Below are positions 25,166 through 35,160 of a stretch of 64,000 bases of DNA, one piece after another (the first letter of the stretch is position 1; each line of letters starts with the position of its first letter). The notes under the pieces are model-generated. The model saw only the letters and a list, made by a program, of their open reading frames with translations. It ran no database searches and was not told the DNA's origin. Source of the stretch: Planctomycetota bacterium (GTDB taxonomy: Bacteria; Planctomycetota; SZUA-567; H5-PLA8); contig JAOSKN010000003.1 of the NCBI GenBank assembly GCA_027493525.1, forward strand, positions 620,001 to 684,000, in the 5' to 3' direction. The position numbers were made by a program, and so were the translations under genes.

Positions 25166-28100
25166 CGGCCGGCCTCCTCGAGCTTGAGCTTCGCCTTCTC
25201 CTGGCGCCCGGTGGCCACGTCGGTGACCACGAACGAGTACGCGCCCGCCGGGTCGTTCAGGGCCAGCGTGAAGGGAATCTTCAGCGCGCCGCCCTCCGGC
25301 ATCCGCAATACGCGGCAGCCGGGCCAGAAGCGGTAGCCGTCGGGACCAAAGGCCTCGACTCGGATCACATGCGGAGCGCGCGCGCCGGCGCCGTCCCGTT
25401 CCAGGTCCACGGTGAGCGTCGCCGTCGCGCCGGGCGCCGCCTTCTTCGCGTCGAACTCCGCCTTCAGGTTCTTGACCTTGTACGGCAGCAGCGCGTACGC
25501 GCGGTGCCCCGAGCGCGGCACGGCGTCCTTGAGCACGTCGCCTTCGCCCAGGTACTTCCCGGCGCGCAGGTCGTATTGGTGCAGGCTCGCCGGCAGCTTC
25601 ACCTCCAGCGGGCGGGACTCGCCGGCGAAGTCGCCGCAGGCCAGTTCCTGCGCGCCCAGCAGGTAGCCCGAGCCGTTGCGGAAGGGACTGAGTTCGAAGC
25701 CCGGCGTCGCCCGGCCCTGGCTCGTGGATTCAAATTCCGGGCGCAGCCCGGCCGCGTCGAGCACCGGCAGCAGCGCCTGCCGCCACGCCGCCCAGGCCTC
25801 GCCGCCCTCCAGCCGCTGCGCGCTGTAGATGGAGAAACTCACGTTGAAGAGGAACGCCTGCCCCTGCCCGTGCCGGTGGCGGAGAAACGCCGCCGCCGCG
25901 CCCAGGCTCCCCGCCGCGGCCGCGCCCGACGGCTGCACCCGCGGGTCGGCGAAGGCCTCGCCGAACGCCAGCTCGCCCGGCAGCGGCTCCAGGTGGGCCG
26001 TCAGCGCGCCGCGCACGCGCGCCTCTTTGCCGCCGGCCTGGAAGCTCAGCCCGAAGACCGCGTCCAGCGGGTTCTCGGCGCGGGGCCGCCCGTTCTCGCG
26101 GCGCGCGGCCGGCCGCACGTCCGCCAGCACCGTGCCGCCCTCGGCGACGAAGCGCGCCACCGCCTGGACCTCGGCGTCCGAAAGGCTGTTCGTCCCGGGC
26201 AGGACCAGCAGCTTCACGCCCAGCTTCGCCAGCCATTCCCCGGTCAGTTCTTCGCTGAGCAGCGTGTAAGGGTTCAGGCCCAGGTCTTCGAGCGCCGACT
26301 GGAAGGCGTCCAGGCTGTTGTCGTGCGTGGTGAGCGGCGCGCCGGACTTTTCCAGCTCGTCGCAGAGGTGCGAGGAGCGGCTGTCCACCAGCGCGACCGG
26401 ATGGAATATCCGCTCGGCCCCGGCGAAGAGTTCGCTGGTCCCGCCCGAAAGCTCTTCAAGCACCTCGCACTGGTACAGCGCGTGCGCGTCGGAGAGCCGC
26501 AGGTCCTCCCCGATCCCCACGCCCCCGGTGAGCATCCAGTAGTAGAAGCCCGTGCCGCCCGCGAAGAGCGTGTTCCAGATCTGCTCCCGCCGCCCCGACA
26601 TGTTCGCCGGCTTCGCGCCGTACGCGCCCAGGCACGCGCCGAAGTCCCCCGCGCGGCGCATGCGCCCGCGCGCGACGGCCAGCTTCACCGCGCGGTCGTT
26701 GTAGTACGGCGCCAGGTAGTCCAGCGCCCCGAACGTTTCGGCCAGCGCCGACATGTAGAAGCTGGCGTCCGAGCCGATCCGCAACTCGGGATCCAGCTTC
26801 CGCGCCGCGTCGCGCGCCCAGCCCATCCGCGCCACCCAGCGCCCCGCCAGGTAATACTGCGCGTCGATCCACGGCGCCGGGCGCCCCGCGTCGAGCGCCG
26901 CCTTCACGCTGGCCGCGTGGATCGCGCCCCAGGGGTTCCGCGGCTCGCGGTACTGCTTCATGAACTCCTGCGCCTCCGCCCACGGCTCGGGGTTCTGGGC
27001 CTTGAGCGCCAGCAGCATCTCGCGCTGCACCGCCGCGAACGTATGCAGCGTCCCGAAGCCCTGCGGTTTGAGCTTCCAGTCCTTGCAGAGCTGCTCCAGC
27101 GAGCCGTGCTTCTTGAGCAGCCAGGCATGGAAGTCCCGCACCACGTACGGGTCGTAGGGCAGTTCGCCCTCGGGCGTCGCGGCCGCCACGGGCTTCCAGC
27201 CCCAGCCCTTTTCCAGCGCCTCGAACGAGCCGTACTTGGCCTTAAGCCACTCGTGGAAGCCCAGGGTGGTGTACGCGCCGAGCGGCAGGGCCGTCTCCGG
27301 CGCCGAATCGTCCGTGAAGTTGTACCCGCGCAATCCGAAGGGCCGCAGCTCCTGCGTCAGGAAGGTCATCGTCTGCTCGAACTCGGCGCGGACCGTCGGC
27401 TCCTCCCAGTCGGTCAGCCTGTCGGAGGCGAATTCATTTGAAGCCGCGGTGACGTTCCGCGGGAATGGGAAGATCTGGACGTCTTCCCACGCCAGCGCTT
27501 CCGCTTCCAGCGGATCCCCGCCCGAATAGGAGCGGCTCGATAGGAAGCCCAGCCGGCGCAGGAACTCCATCCGCGCCGCGCCTTCCGGCGTCGCGTCCGC
27601 CTGCCCGGTCATCAACGGATGGAACGCGCCCCGCGTCGCGACCGTCCAGGGGCTCGTCAGCGTGCGCGAGCCGCGGGCCAGGAGCTTCCCCCGCGCATCC
27701 AGCACGTCGGCGCGCAGCGTCCAGATCGCGCCCTCCAGGCCCTCCGTCGAGAAAGCGTACGCGACCGGCTCGCCCCCGAGCGCGTGCTCGCTCCGCGCGG
27801 CCGTCCGCCAGAGCCGGTCCACCAGTTCGAGCCGCAGCCGCGAGCCGGGCGGGGCGGCAGCGACCTTCACCGTGCCCGCCAGGGGCTCGCCGCGGGGCGT
27901 TCCTTGCGGGTGCTTTGGGGCGATTTCCGGCGCCGCCAGCCCGAATCCGAGCTCGAAGAAGCCGCTGCCCCAATCCTGCGTGACCCCCTTCTCGTCGAGC
28001 ACCCACACGTCCAGGAACTGCCGCCCGGCGTGCTCCAGCTTCGCCGCCATGAGCGGCGCGCTCGAACCCGTCGCCGCCGCCAGTTCCAGCGCCTGCTCGC

Positions 28101-29139
28101 CTTGCGCGATCGTCTCGCCCCAGGTGTCGCGGACCTGCCAGCGCAGCCGGCCCCGGAACGCCTCGCCCGTGCCGTTGGCGACCTCCACGCTCGGCGCCAG
28201 CGCGCCTTCGTGCGGGCCTTGCGGGCCGATGGCCTTGAGCGCGATCACCGGCGTGCGGCCCGCCGCGCGCAGCACCAGCTTCGCCAGGTAGCTGTACAGG
28301 TAATCCGTCTCGACCCACATGTCGCGAGCCTGGTGGATGTTCGGCAGCAGCGTGCGCGCGTGATGCTGGCGCTGCCAGTCGCCGGTGCTGAGTCCCCACA
28401 GCACGCGCCCCTTGCCGAAAGGCGCCTCCTTGAGTTCCTTGTATTTGAGGGGCGCGGCCTGCGGCTCGCTGCGCAGGTTGTAATGCAGGTTCCAGTAGTT
28501 CAGCGTGCGCAGCGGCGTCTCCTTGGTGAGCTTCCACTCGCGCAGCCCGGCGTAGGGCACGCCCGCCAGCATCTCCGGATTGTCGGCGCGCGGCTTCAGC
28601 CGCAGGAACTCGGGGTTCAGCGTCTCGCTGCGGTCGAAGACGTCGTACAGCACCAGCCCCGCGCCGTCGTCCTTCACGCGCTTGAGGATCTCGTACTGTA
28701 CGTCCTCGGGGATGCTGGCCGGCGACATGCGGCAGACGAAGAAGACATCGAAGCGCGGCCGGCTCCGCAGCGCCGCCTCGAAGGCCTCGCGCCCAGGGAA
28801 ATAGTGCGCGCTCTCCGGCGCGACCTCCACGGCGTCCAGCGGCATCCGGCGCTTCAGTTCGTGGATCGAGTCCTTGGCGCTGAAGTTGGTCAGGAACAGC
28901 ACCGCCGGCGCGCCGCCGGACAGCCGCTCGGCGAAGCGGATCGTGCGCGGCCAGACCTGCCGGGTCCAGTCCAGCCCGCCTTGCAGTTGCGGGCCTCCGC
29001 GGTCGGTTCCGGGCTGCTCGTAACCGACAGGGACCCGCAAGGGCTCGCGGCGCTCTTCCGCGCCGCCGCGCTCCGCGCTTCCCGCCAGCAGCAGCGCCAG
29101 CGCGACCACTCCCCACACCGCGAACGGCCTTGGCGACAT
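25162..29139 (-). CDS. very large secreted glycoside hydrolase, beta-galactosidase (GH42)-like
   Basis: 1325 residues from the ATG at 29139, which has a GGGAGGAG site upstream and a signal peptide (FAVWGVVALALLLAGSAERG). Residues about 560-880 look like a TIM-barrel hydrolase (ELRPFGLRGYNFTDDSAP, LGAYTTLGFHEWLKAKYGS). From about 900 to 1120 is a segment like the GH42 trimerisation/amidotransferase-like domain (LLVLPGTNSLSDAEVQAVARF, GGTVLADVRPAARR). The flanking regions are beta-rich. Catalytic Glu residues cannot be assigned confidently. It leads a unit of three overlapping genes with a CBM9-like protein, suggesting extracellular breakdown of a galactose- or other sugar-containing polymer. 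Confidence 0.75.
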   Translation of the reverse strand: MSPRPFAVWGVVALALLLAGSAERGGAEERREPLRVPVGYEQPGTDRGGPQLQGGLDWTRQVWPRTIRFAERLSGGAPAVLFLTNFSAKDSIHELKRRMPLDAVEVAPESAHYFPGREAFEAALRSRPRFDVFFVCRMSPASIPEDVQYEILKRVKDDGAGLVLYDVFDRSETLNPEFLRLKPRADNPEMLAGVPYAGLREWKLTKETPLRTLNYWNLHYNLRSEPQAAPLKYKELKEAPFGKGRVLWGLSTGDWQRQHHARTLLPNIHQARDMWVETDYLYSYLAKLVLRAAGRTPVIALKAIGPQGPHEGALAPSVEVANGTGEAFRGRLRWQVRDTWGETIAQGEQALELAAATGSSAPLMAAKLEHAGRQFLDVWVLDEKGVTQDWGSGFFELGFGLAAPEIAPKHPQGTPRGEPLAGTVKVAAAPPGSRLRLELVDRLWRTAARSEHALGGEPVAYAFSTEGLEGAIWTLRADVLDARGKLLARGSRTLTSPWTVATRGAFHPLMTGQADATPEGAARMEFLRRLGFLSSRSYSGGDPLEAEALAWEDVQIFPFPRNVTAASNEFASDRLTDWEEPTVRAEFEQTMTFLTQELRPFGLRGYNFTDDSAPETALPLGAYTTLGFHEWLKAKYGSFEALEKGWGWKPVAAATPEGELPYDPYVVRDFHAWLLKKHGSLEQLCKDWKLKPQGFGTLHTFAAVQREMLLALKAQNPEPWAEAQEFMKQYREPRNPWGAIHAASVKAALDAGRPAPWIDAQYYLAGRWVARMGWARDAARKLDPELRIGSDASFYMSALAETFGALDYLAPYYNDRAVKLAVARGRMRRAGDFGACLGAYGAKPANMSGRREQIWNTLFAGGTGFYYWMLTGGVGIGEDLRLSDAHALYQCEVLEELSGGTSELFAGAERIFHPVALVDSRSSHLCDELEKSGAPLTTHDNSLDAFQSALEDLGLNPYTLLSEELTGEWLAKLGVKLLVLPGTNSLSDAEVQAVARFVAEGGTVLADVRPAARRENGRPRAENPLDAVFGLSFQAGGKEARVRGALTAHLEPLPGELAFGEAFADPRVQPSGAAAAGSLGAAAAFLRHRHGQGQAFLFNVSFSIYSAQRLEGGEAWAAWRQALLPVLDAAGLRPEFESTSQGRATPGFELSPFRNGSGYLLGAQELACGDFAGESRPLEVKLPASLHQYDLRAGKYLGEGDVLKDAVPRSGHRAYALLPYKVKNLKAEFDAKKAAPGATATLTVDLERDGAGARAPHVIRVEAFGPDGYRFWPGCRVLRMPEGGALKIPFTLALNDPAGAYSFVVTDVATGRQEKAKLKLEEAGR

Positions 29140-29280
29140 CCCGCGCTCCTCCCGGGGCCTGGGTCCGGCCCACTTTGTACTTTGCTTACCAGAATACAAG
29201 GCGTCCTTATGGAACGCTTTGCTGCCGGATACGGTCACCCATCCGGCGCCTGCCCGGCATGAAAATCCGCGCATTGGATT

Positions 29281-30936
29281 TTAAGGAGCGGGCGGCTCGT
29301 GCGCCGACGCATCCGAGGCGTTCAAGCGCTTCAGCATCAGAAAATGCGTGAACGTGCGCAGCTCGTTCAGGCGCTGGTCGTCCAGGCCCGAAACGAACCG
29401 ATACCCCAATTCCGGATGAATCAGCAGGACCGACTCCATTTCGTAGCGCGCCCGCGTCAATTCGTTGAGCCGCGTGCCCAGGAACGGGTCCGTGGCCGGG
29501 CCTTGAAGCGTCGAACGGGAATTGTTGATCTGTACCAGGATGTACGCCGGCGGATCCCGCGCCAGGCCTTCCCAGACCCGCTCCTGGAACTCGCGCTGCC
29601 GCGGAAAGGGGAGCGTCAGCGGATAGAGCATCACGTAGGGGTTCGCCAGCCGCCGTTCGGCCGCGAAAGCGACCTGCGGCTCGCTCCCGTAGATGAAGAT
29701 CGAATCCTCCGGCTCCGTCCGCTCGCGCAGGTACTGCGCGACCAGCGGCGTGGCCTCGAAGCCCTGCGGCCCCAGCAGGTTCAGGCTCACCAGCGCCGGC
29801 GGCGCGGTCCAGTATTCGAGATTGAGGATCAAACTCGGCGCGAGTGCCAGCGCGGCGCTCACGACCCCCGCCAGACCCAGCCGCGCCGGACGCACCTTCA
29901 GCGCGCGGGCCAGCCCGTCCAGCCCCCAGCCCGCGGCCAGCGCCGTCGCCGGCAGGAGCTGCGCGAAATAGTGCGGGTAAAGCTGGGTCGTGTGCAGCGC
30001 GCCGAGCAGCGAGAGCCCAAGCCAGGCCGGCGGGATCCAGGCCCGCGATTCCTGCCCGCGCAGGAACAGCCAGCCGCAGCCCAGCGCGCCCAGCAGCGCC
30101 GGCGCGCCCAGGTCCATCAGCGGGTACAGGAGCTGCTTGGCGATCTGCGCCCAGGTGCCGCCCCCAACCAGGCTCCCGTAGACCAGGCTGTGCGTGAAGG
30201 ACCAATAGAAGAGTTCGCCCGCCGCGCCGGCCAGCACGAACGGCGCGCAGACCAGGACGCTCGCCGCGAGCCCGCCCAGCAGCCAGACCCCGAAGTCCGC
30301 CAGCGCCGCCTTCGCCTGCGCGCGCCCGTGCGCGGCGGCCAGCAGGCACGGGACCAGCAACAGGCTCGCCGCCGCCGGCTGTTTGATCCAGCACGCCGCC
30401 GCGCCAAGGAACCCGCTCCACGCCAGCCGCCAAGCTCGCGCGCGGCCCTCGCGCTCGGTCGCCAGCAGCGCCAGGTACGCCGAGCCCGCCAGCGGCAGGA
30501 GCATCAGCATCTCGGTGCTCGCGGTGAAACCCTGCACGCCGCACGAGGCGCTCGTCGCCGCGTACACGGCCCCCGCGAGCCAGCCCGCCCGAGCGCCGCC
30601 CAGCCGCCGCGCCAGCGCGACGACCAGCAGCAGCGTCCCGAAGTTCCAGACATGCAGGAAGCCGTGCACGCCGCCGGCGGTCGGAGGCACGCAGGCCAGC
30701 GCCAGCGCGTAGACGTAGAAGACCCCCGGGGGTTTGTGGTCGAAGACGTCGCGGTACGGCAGTTCGCCGCGCCAGAGCGCCTGCGCCACCACGCCGAAGG
30801 CCCCTTCGTCCCGGTCCAGCGGCATGTGGCTCAGGCTCAGCCGCGGCGCGACATAGAGCGCGACGATGGCCGCCCAGGCCAGCCCGGCGGCGAGTCCCGC
30901 GCGCGGGGCGCGAGGGAGGGCGGCGGCGGGATTCAC
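29281..30936 (-). CDS. GT39/ArnT-type membrane glycosyltransferase (first of a pair)
   Basis: 551 residues with about ten membrane helices. Near the N-terminus PLDRDEGAFGVVAQ carries the Asp-Glu pair that is catalytic in dolichol-phosphate-mannosyltransferase/ArnT-like enzymes, followed by HKPPGVFYVYALAL. Such enzymes move a sugar from a polyprenyl-phosphate donor to a lipid or protein on the outer face of the membrane. The start codon overlaps the stop of the next upstream gene (ATGA). The acceptor is unknown. Confidence 0.85.
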   Translation of the reverse strand: MNPAAALPRAPRAGLAAGLAWAAIVALYVAPRLSLSHMPLDRDEGAFGVVAQALWRGELPYRDVFDHKPPGVFYVYALALACVPPTAGGVHGFLHVWNFGTLLLVVALARRLGGARAGWLAGAVYAATSASCGVQGFTASTEMLMLLPLAGSAYLALLATEREGRARAWRLAWSGFLGAAACWIKQPAAASLLLVPCLLAAAHGRAQAKAALADFGVWLLGGLAASVLVCAPFVLAGAAGELFYWSFTHSLVYGSLVGGGTWAQIAKQLLYPLMDLGAPALLGALGCGWLFLRGQESRAWIPPAWLGLSLLGALHTTQLYPHYFAQLLPATALAAGWGLDGLARALKVRPARLGLAGVVSAALALAPSLILNLEYWTAPPALVSLNLLGPQGFEATPLVAQYLRERTEPEDSIFIYGSEPQVAFAAERRLANPYVMLYPLTLPFPRQREFQERVWEGLARDPPAYILVQINNSRSTLQGPATDPFLGTRLNELTRARYEMESVLLIHPELGYRFVSGLDDQRLNELRTFTHFLMLKRLNASDASAHEPPAP

Positions 30937-32586
30937 GGTTCGCGGTCCTTCCGGCGCTCCAGGATCGCGTAGACCACCTCGTATGCTTCGGGATCCTCCT
31001 CATACGCCTCGGGCGTGAGCGCCTCGTACGCCTCGCGCCGCCGGGAACTTTCCCCGCGGGCGCGGACGACGTACGCCGCCGGCGCGAAGACCTCCGCGCG
31101 CAAATGGTCCGCGTAGTCGGCAAAGGCCGTGCTCTGGTCGCCTGGCGCGCGGAACTCGCCGTCCAGGTTCGGCGCGTAGAGCAGGAAGCGCGGCGCGTGC
31201 CGCTTGATGTCCGCGATCATCTCCAACTGGTATTGGGCGCTGCGCTCGAAGTCGTTATGGATCGTATAAAAAGCCGGGTAGCGGTGCGGCAGCCGCAGTT
31301 CGGCCATGGCCAGGATCTGCGAGCGCGTGAAGAGCGGCAGCGCGTACGCGCCCGGCTCCGCGTGCGCCTTCAGCCACTCGGCCGCCGCCTCGTGCCCTCC
31401 GTGGGTCCACGGGGAGATCCGGTCCTCCTGCCGCATCGGGGCCGCGAGCGCGCAAACCAGCAGCAGCCCGCCCGCCGCGCAGGCGAACGCCGTGCGTCCC
31501 GCCGCGCCGCGGTCCACGAAGCGGACGGCCTGCAACGCGGACAGGCCCGCCCCGCCCAGCAGCGCCAGCGCGGGCGTCAGCAGCGCGAAATAGTGGTAAT
31601 AAAAGTAGGGACCCTGCCACGTCGCCGGCACGCTCAGCACCACGAAAACCGGGAGCGCCCAGGCCCTGGGATGCCGCCAGTAAATCAACAGCGCCGTCCC
31701 CGCCAGCCCCAGGAGGACCGGCAGGGCATGATCCGGAACGCCCTCTTTGAACTTGCTGAAAAAGTAATACCATTCCGTCTTGCCGCCGTAGTAATTCAAC
31801 TTCGTCGCGAAGGACCAGAAGTAGAAGGTGCGTAGCCCCACTTGCCACGCGAAGTAGCCCAGGACCAATGCGCTCAATCCAAGCCCTCCGGCCAACCACC
31901 AGCCCAGATCGTTGCGCGTTCGTGCTACGAGACGGCCGTGGTGGACGACGATCGCGAGCGGCGCCAGGAGCAGCGGCAGGACGGCCGGCTGTTTGATCCA
32001 GCACGCCGCCGCGCCGCAGATGCCGGCCAGGATCAGCGAGGCGCGCCGCGAGCGCCCCGAGGACCGGACGCCGCGCGCCGTCAACCACAGGCTCAGCGCC
32101 AGCGGCGCCAGCAGGAACATCTCCGTCCCCGCCGTCTGCCCTTGCACCACCGGCGCGGCGCTCAAGAGCGCGTACACGAAGCCCGTCCACAATCCCGCGC
32201 GCGGGCCGTACCAGAGCCCCCGCCAGCTTCGCCAGGCCGAAGAGCGCCATCAGATTCCACGCCTGTAGAAAAAGATGCACGCCCACCGGCGTGGGCGGCG
32301 CGATGAGCAACCCCAGCGCCAGGACGTAGAAGACACCGGGCGGCTTGAAGTCGCATAGCTCGATGTAAGGCGCGTTCCCGCGCAGCACCGACTGGGCGAT
32401 CAGCAGGAATGTGCCTTCGTCGCGGTCCAGGGGGAGCTGCACCAGCTTCACCCGCAGACCTGCATACACGGCCAGGATCAGCGCCCAGGCGAGGAACATC
32501 ACGTTGCGCGAGAGCGGCCGCTCGAGGTTTTCCAGGGCGCTTGGAAGGGGGGGCGCCGGCGCGGGGGAGGCCTCGGACGCGGCCAT
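30933..32586 (-). CDS. GT39/ArnT-type membrane glycosyltransferase (second of a pair), frameshifted
   Basis: Paralogue of the adjacent gene. The N-terminal frame (32586 to about 32222) gives LPLDRDEGTFLLIAQ and CDFKPPGVFYVLALGLL; the rest, from LWYGPRAGLWTGFVYALL, lies in the next frame and ends at 30933. Removing one base from the C5 run at 32217-32221 (G5 on the coding strand) restores a single 550-residue protein matching its 551-residue sister. Probably a sequence error. Both genes, with the gamma carbonic anhydrase-like gene six bases upstream, form one operon. Confidence 0.82.
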
Positions 32587-32592
32587 GGGATC

Positions 32593-33240
32593 TCAGGCTT
32601 GGACGAGCGCGTCGATGTGCGCGCGGCCGTAGCGCCGGAGGCAGGCCTGGCCGTTGTTCACGTAATGCCGGTAGGTGTGCGCGAGACGCTCGCGCTGGCG
32701 GGGCTCCAGTTCCTTCACCTGCTTGGCGGGCACGCCGGCCCAGAGCGTATGCGGCGGGATCTGCGTCCCTTCCAGCACCAGCGCCCCCGCGGCGATCAGC
32801 GCGCCTTCGCCCACCACGCAGCGGCTCAAGACCGTCGCCCCGATCGCGATGAGCGCCCCGTCCCCGACCGTGCTCCCGTGGACGATCGCCTGGTGCCCCA
32901 GCGTCACGCGCTTGCCCAGCACGCAGGGAAAGCCCTGGTCCACGTGCAGGATGCTCCCGTCCTGGACGTTGGTCTCCTCGCCGACTTCGATGTACTCCTC
33001 GTCGCCGCGCAGGATGCAGCCGTACCAGATGCTGCACTGGGCCTTCAGTTCGACCCGGCCGAGCACCACCGCGCCCGGCGCGACCCACGCGCTGGGCGCG
33101 ATGAGCGGCCGGCAGTGCAGCGCGCCCCAGTCGTAGTAGGTCTCGGGGTAGGGAACCTCGGGCGGCGCCGGCGCGGCGTCCGATTGCGCCTTCCAGGCAG
33201 AGTGCGGGCCGCGGTAGGAACTTTCGAAGGGCGAGTGCAT
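32593..33240 (-). CDS. gamma carbonic anhydrase-like hexapeptide-repeat protein
   Basis: 215 residues forming a left-handed parallel beta-helix: repeats such as IAPSAWVAPGAVVLG, CSIWYGCILRGDEEYIEVG, NVQDGSILHVD and VTLGHQAIVHGSTVGDGALIAIGA. The His residues in HVD, GHQ and VHG match the zinc ligands of the gamma carbonic anhydrase/YrdA/PaaY group. Activity in such relatives ranges from true carbonic anhydrase to none. It sits between ilvN (62 bases upstream) and the GT39 pair. Confidence 0.86.
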   Translation of the reverse strand: MHSPFESSYRGPHSAWKAQSDAAPAPPEVPYPETYYDWGALHCRPLIAPSAWVAPGAVVLGRVELKAQCSIWYGCILRGDEEYIEVGEETNVQDGSILHVDQGFPCVLGKRVTLGHQAIVHGSTVGDGALIAIGATVLSRCVVGEGALIAAGALVLEGTQIPPHTLWAGVPAKQVKELEPRQRERLAHTYRHYVNNGQACLRRYGRAHIDALVQA

Positions 33241-33302
33241 GGGGCCATTTTGCGCCGCGACCGCGCGCGTGCAAGTCGCTTGCCCGCCTTCGGGCCGCGC
33301 GC

Positions 33303-33941
33303 TCAGATCCGGTATTCGTCCAGGTGCCCGGCCATCTCGCTGCCGCGGGCGAGGGCCACGCGGCCGGTGCGCGCCATCTCCTTGATCCCGAAGGTGGACA
33401 TCACCCGCAGGAACGCGTCGATCTTCTTCTCCGGCCCGATGATCTCGACCATGCAGTCCTTGAGTCCGATGTCCACGATCTGCCCTTCGAAGACCTCCAC
33501 GAGCTGGAAGATCTCCTGGCGCGCGCCGGCCGGCGTGGCGATCTTGACCAGCGCCAGGTCGCGCTCGACGTAGTCCATCCCCGAGAAGTCCAGCACCTTG
33601 ATCACGTTCACGAACTTGGAGAGGTTCTTCTTCAGCGCCTCGATGATCATCTCTGCGCCGCGGACCACCAGCGTCATGCGGCTGAAGCGCATGTTCTCGG
33701 TCTCGGCCACCGTCAGCGACTCGATGTTGTACCCGCGCGCCGCGAAGAGGTTGGCCACCTGCGCCAAAAGTCCCGGCACGTTCTTCACCACCAGGCTGAT
33801 CACGTGCCGCCGCGGGAGCTGCTTCGAGAGCACCTCCTGCCGGGAGCGCGGCACTTCGTCCGCCCCGGATTCCGGCGCGGACATGTACGCCGGCAGTTCC
33901 GAAGGCGAGGCCTTGTCGGAGCGTGCGCTGGATTTGGGCAT
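33303..33941 (-). CDS. ilvN: acetolactate synthase small (regulatory) subunit
   Basis: 212 residues. After a 40-residue polar extension the ACT domain begins (HVISLVVKNVPGLLAQVANLFAARGYNIESL), which binds valine and mediates feedback inhibition; the C-terminal ALS_ss domain follows (GMDYVERDLALVKI). It activates and regulates IlvB in branched-chain amino-acid synthesis. It follows ilvC rather than ilvB, an order different from the common ilvB-ilvN-ilvC. Confidence 0.94.
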   Translation of the reverse strand: MPKSSARSDKASPSELPAYMSAPESGADEVPRSRQEVLSKQLPRRHVISLVVKNVPGLLAQVANLFAARGYNIESLTVAETENMRFSRMTLVVRGAEMIIEALKKNLSKFVNVIKVLDFSGMDYVERDLALVKIATPAGARQEIFQLVEVFEGQIVDIGLKDCMVEIIGPEKKIDAFLRVMSTFGIKEMARTGRVALARGSEMAGHLDEYRI

Positions 33942-33996
33942 GGCTCGTACCCCTTTGCCGTCGCCTCGGTTTTCGAAACGCGCCGACCGGACGGGT

Positions 33997-35058
33997 TTAC
34001 TTTTTCTTCTTGCCCTGACGCTCCGGGCGCAGTTCGCGGACGATCTTGCCGATCTGCCAGATCTCGTCGCCGCGGACCCTGGCCAGTTCCTGCTCCAGGC
34101 GCTTGCGGTAATCGGCGCGGCTGTTGGCCTTCAGCACGACGGCCGTCTCCTTGCCCGACCGGACGCGCTTGTAGAGGTCCTCGAAGACGGGCTTGGTGGC
34201 CTTTTCGAACTTTCCGCACCAGTCCAGCGCGCCGCGCTGCGCGGTCGTGGAGCAGTTGGCGTACATCCAGTCCATGCCGTTCTCGCCAATGAGCGGATAC
34301 AGGGACTGGGTGGCCTCCTCGACGGTCTCGTTAAAGGCCTCGCTGGGGCTGTGGCCTTTTTTGCGCAGGACTTCGTACTGCGCGCGCATCAGCCCGTAGA
34401 TCGCGCCCATCAGCACGCCGCGCTCGCCCGTCAGGTCGCTGTAGACCTCGTTCTCGAAGGTGGTCTCGAAGAGGAAGCCGCTGCCGATGGCGATGCCCAG
34501 CGCCAGGCAGCGCTCCCGCGCCCGGCCCGTGTAGTCCTGGTGCACCGCGAAGGAACTGTTGATCCCGCGGCCTTCGAGAAACAGCCGGCGCACCGTCGTC
34601 CCGCTGCCCTTCGGCGCGACGAGGATCACGTCCACGTATTTCGGCGGGATGACTTTCGTCTGCTTGCGGTAGACGATCGAGAACCCGTGCGAGAAGTAGA
34701 GCGCCGCGCCCTTCTGCAGGTTCGCCTTCACCACCGGCCAGGAGGCCTTCTGCCCCGCGTCCGAGAGCAGGTACTGGACCACCGTGCCCCGCCGCACCGC
34801 CTCTCCGATGTCCTCGAAGAGCGTCACGCCGGGCTTCCAGCCGTCCTGCTTCGCCAGGTTGTAACTCGCGCCCTTGCGCACGCCCACGATGACCTTCACT
34901 CCGTGGTCGCGCAGGTTCAGCGACTGCCCGCGCCCCTGAACCCCGTACCCGACGATCGCAACGGTCTCGCCGCCCAGGATCTTCTTGAGCTTCGCCGCGG
35001 GAAAATCGGTCCGCTCGACCACGGTTTCCTTGATGCCGCCTACTTTGAACGTGCGCAT
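33997..35058 (-). CDS. ilvC: ketol-acid reductoisomerase
   Basis: 353 residues from the ATG at 35058, which has an AGGAG site about 11 bases upstream; a start at 35076 lacks one. The N-terminal Rossmann motif is AIVGYGVQGRGQSLNLRDHG. The knotted C-terminal domain carries the metal ligands in ENEVYSDLTGERGVLMG. The length and single C-terminal domain fit class I enzymes; the Lys-rich tail (RQGKKKK) is an addition. It converts acetolactate to dihydroxyisovalerate with NADPH. Confidence 0.95.
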   Translation of the reverse strand: MRTFKVGGIKETVVERTDFPAAKLKKILGGETVAIVGYGVQGRGQSLNLRDHGVKVIVGVRKGASYNLAKQDGWKPGVTLFEDIGEAVRRGTVVQYLLSDAGQKASWPVVKANLQKGAALYFSHGFSIVYRKQTKVIPPKYVDVILVAPKGSGTTVRRLFLEGRGINSSFAVHQDYTGRARERCLALGIAIGSGFLFETTFENEVYSDLTGERGVLMGAIYGLMRAQYEVLRKKGHSPSEAFNETVEEATQSLYPLIGENGMDWMYANCSTTAQRGALDWCGKFEKATKPVFEDLYKRVRSGKETAVVLKANSRADYRKRLEQELARVRGDEIWQIGKIVRELRPERQGKKKK

Positions 35059-35133
35059 GAGCCTCTTACTCCTCACGGGTTTGAAGTTCGGTTGCTCTTC
35101 GTCACTTCATCAAAGGGGTCCGGGAACCGGTAT

Positions 35134-35145
35134 CCGGACTCCGGG
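35134..35145 (+). repeat. 12-base repeat flanking the four-helix-bundle gene, downstream arm
   Basis: CCGGACTCCGGG. Its exact reverse complement lies at 35597-35608 on the other side of the four-helix-bundle gene, and again at 52533-52544. It is part of a longer run of CCGG-rich words. Confidence 0.75.
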
Positions 35146-35160
35146 GAACTGCACTTCGGG

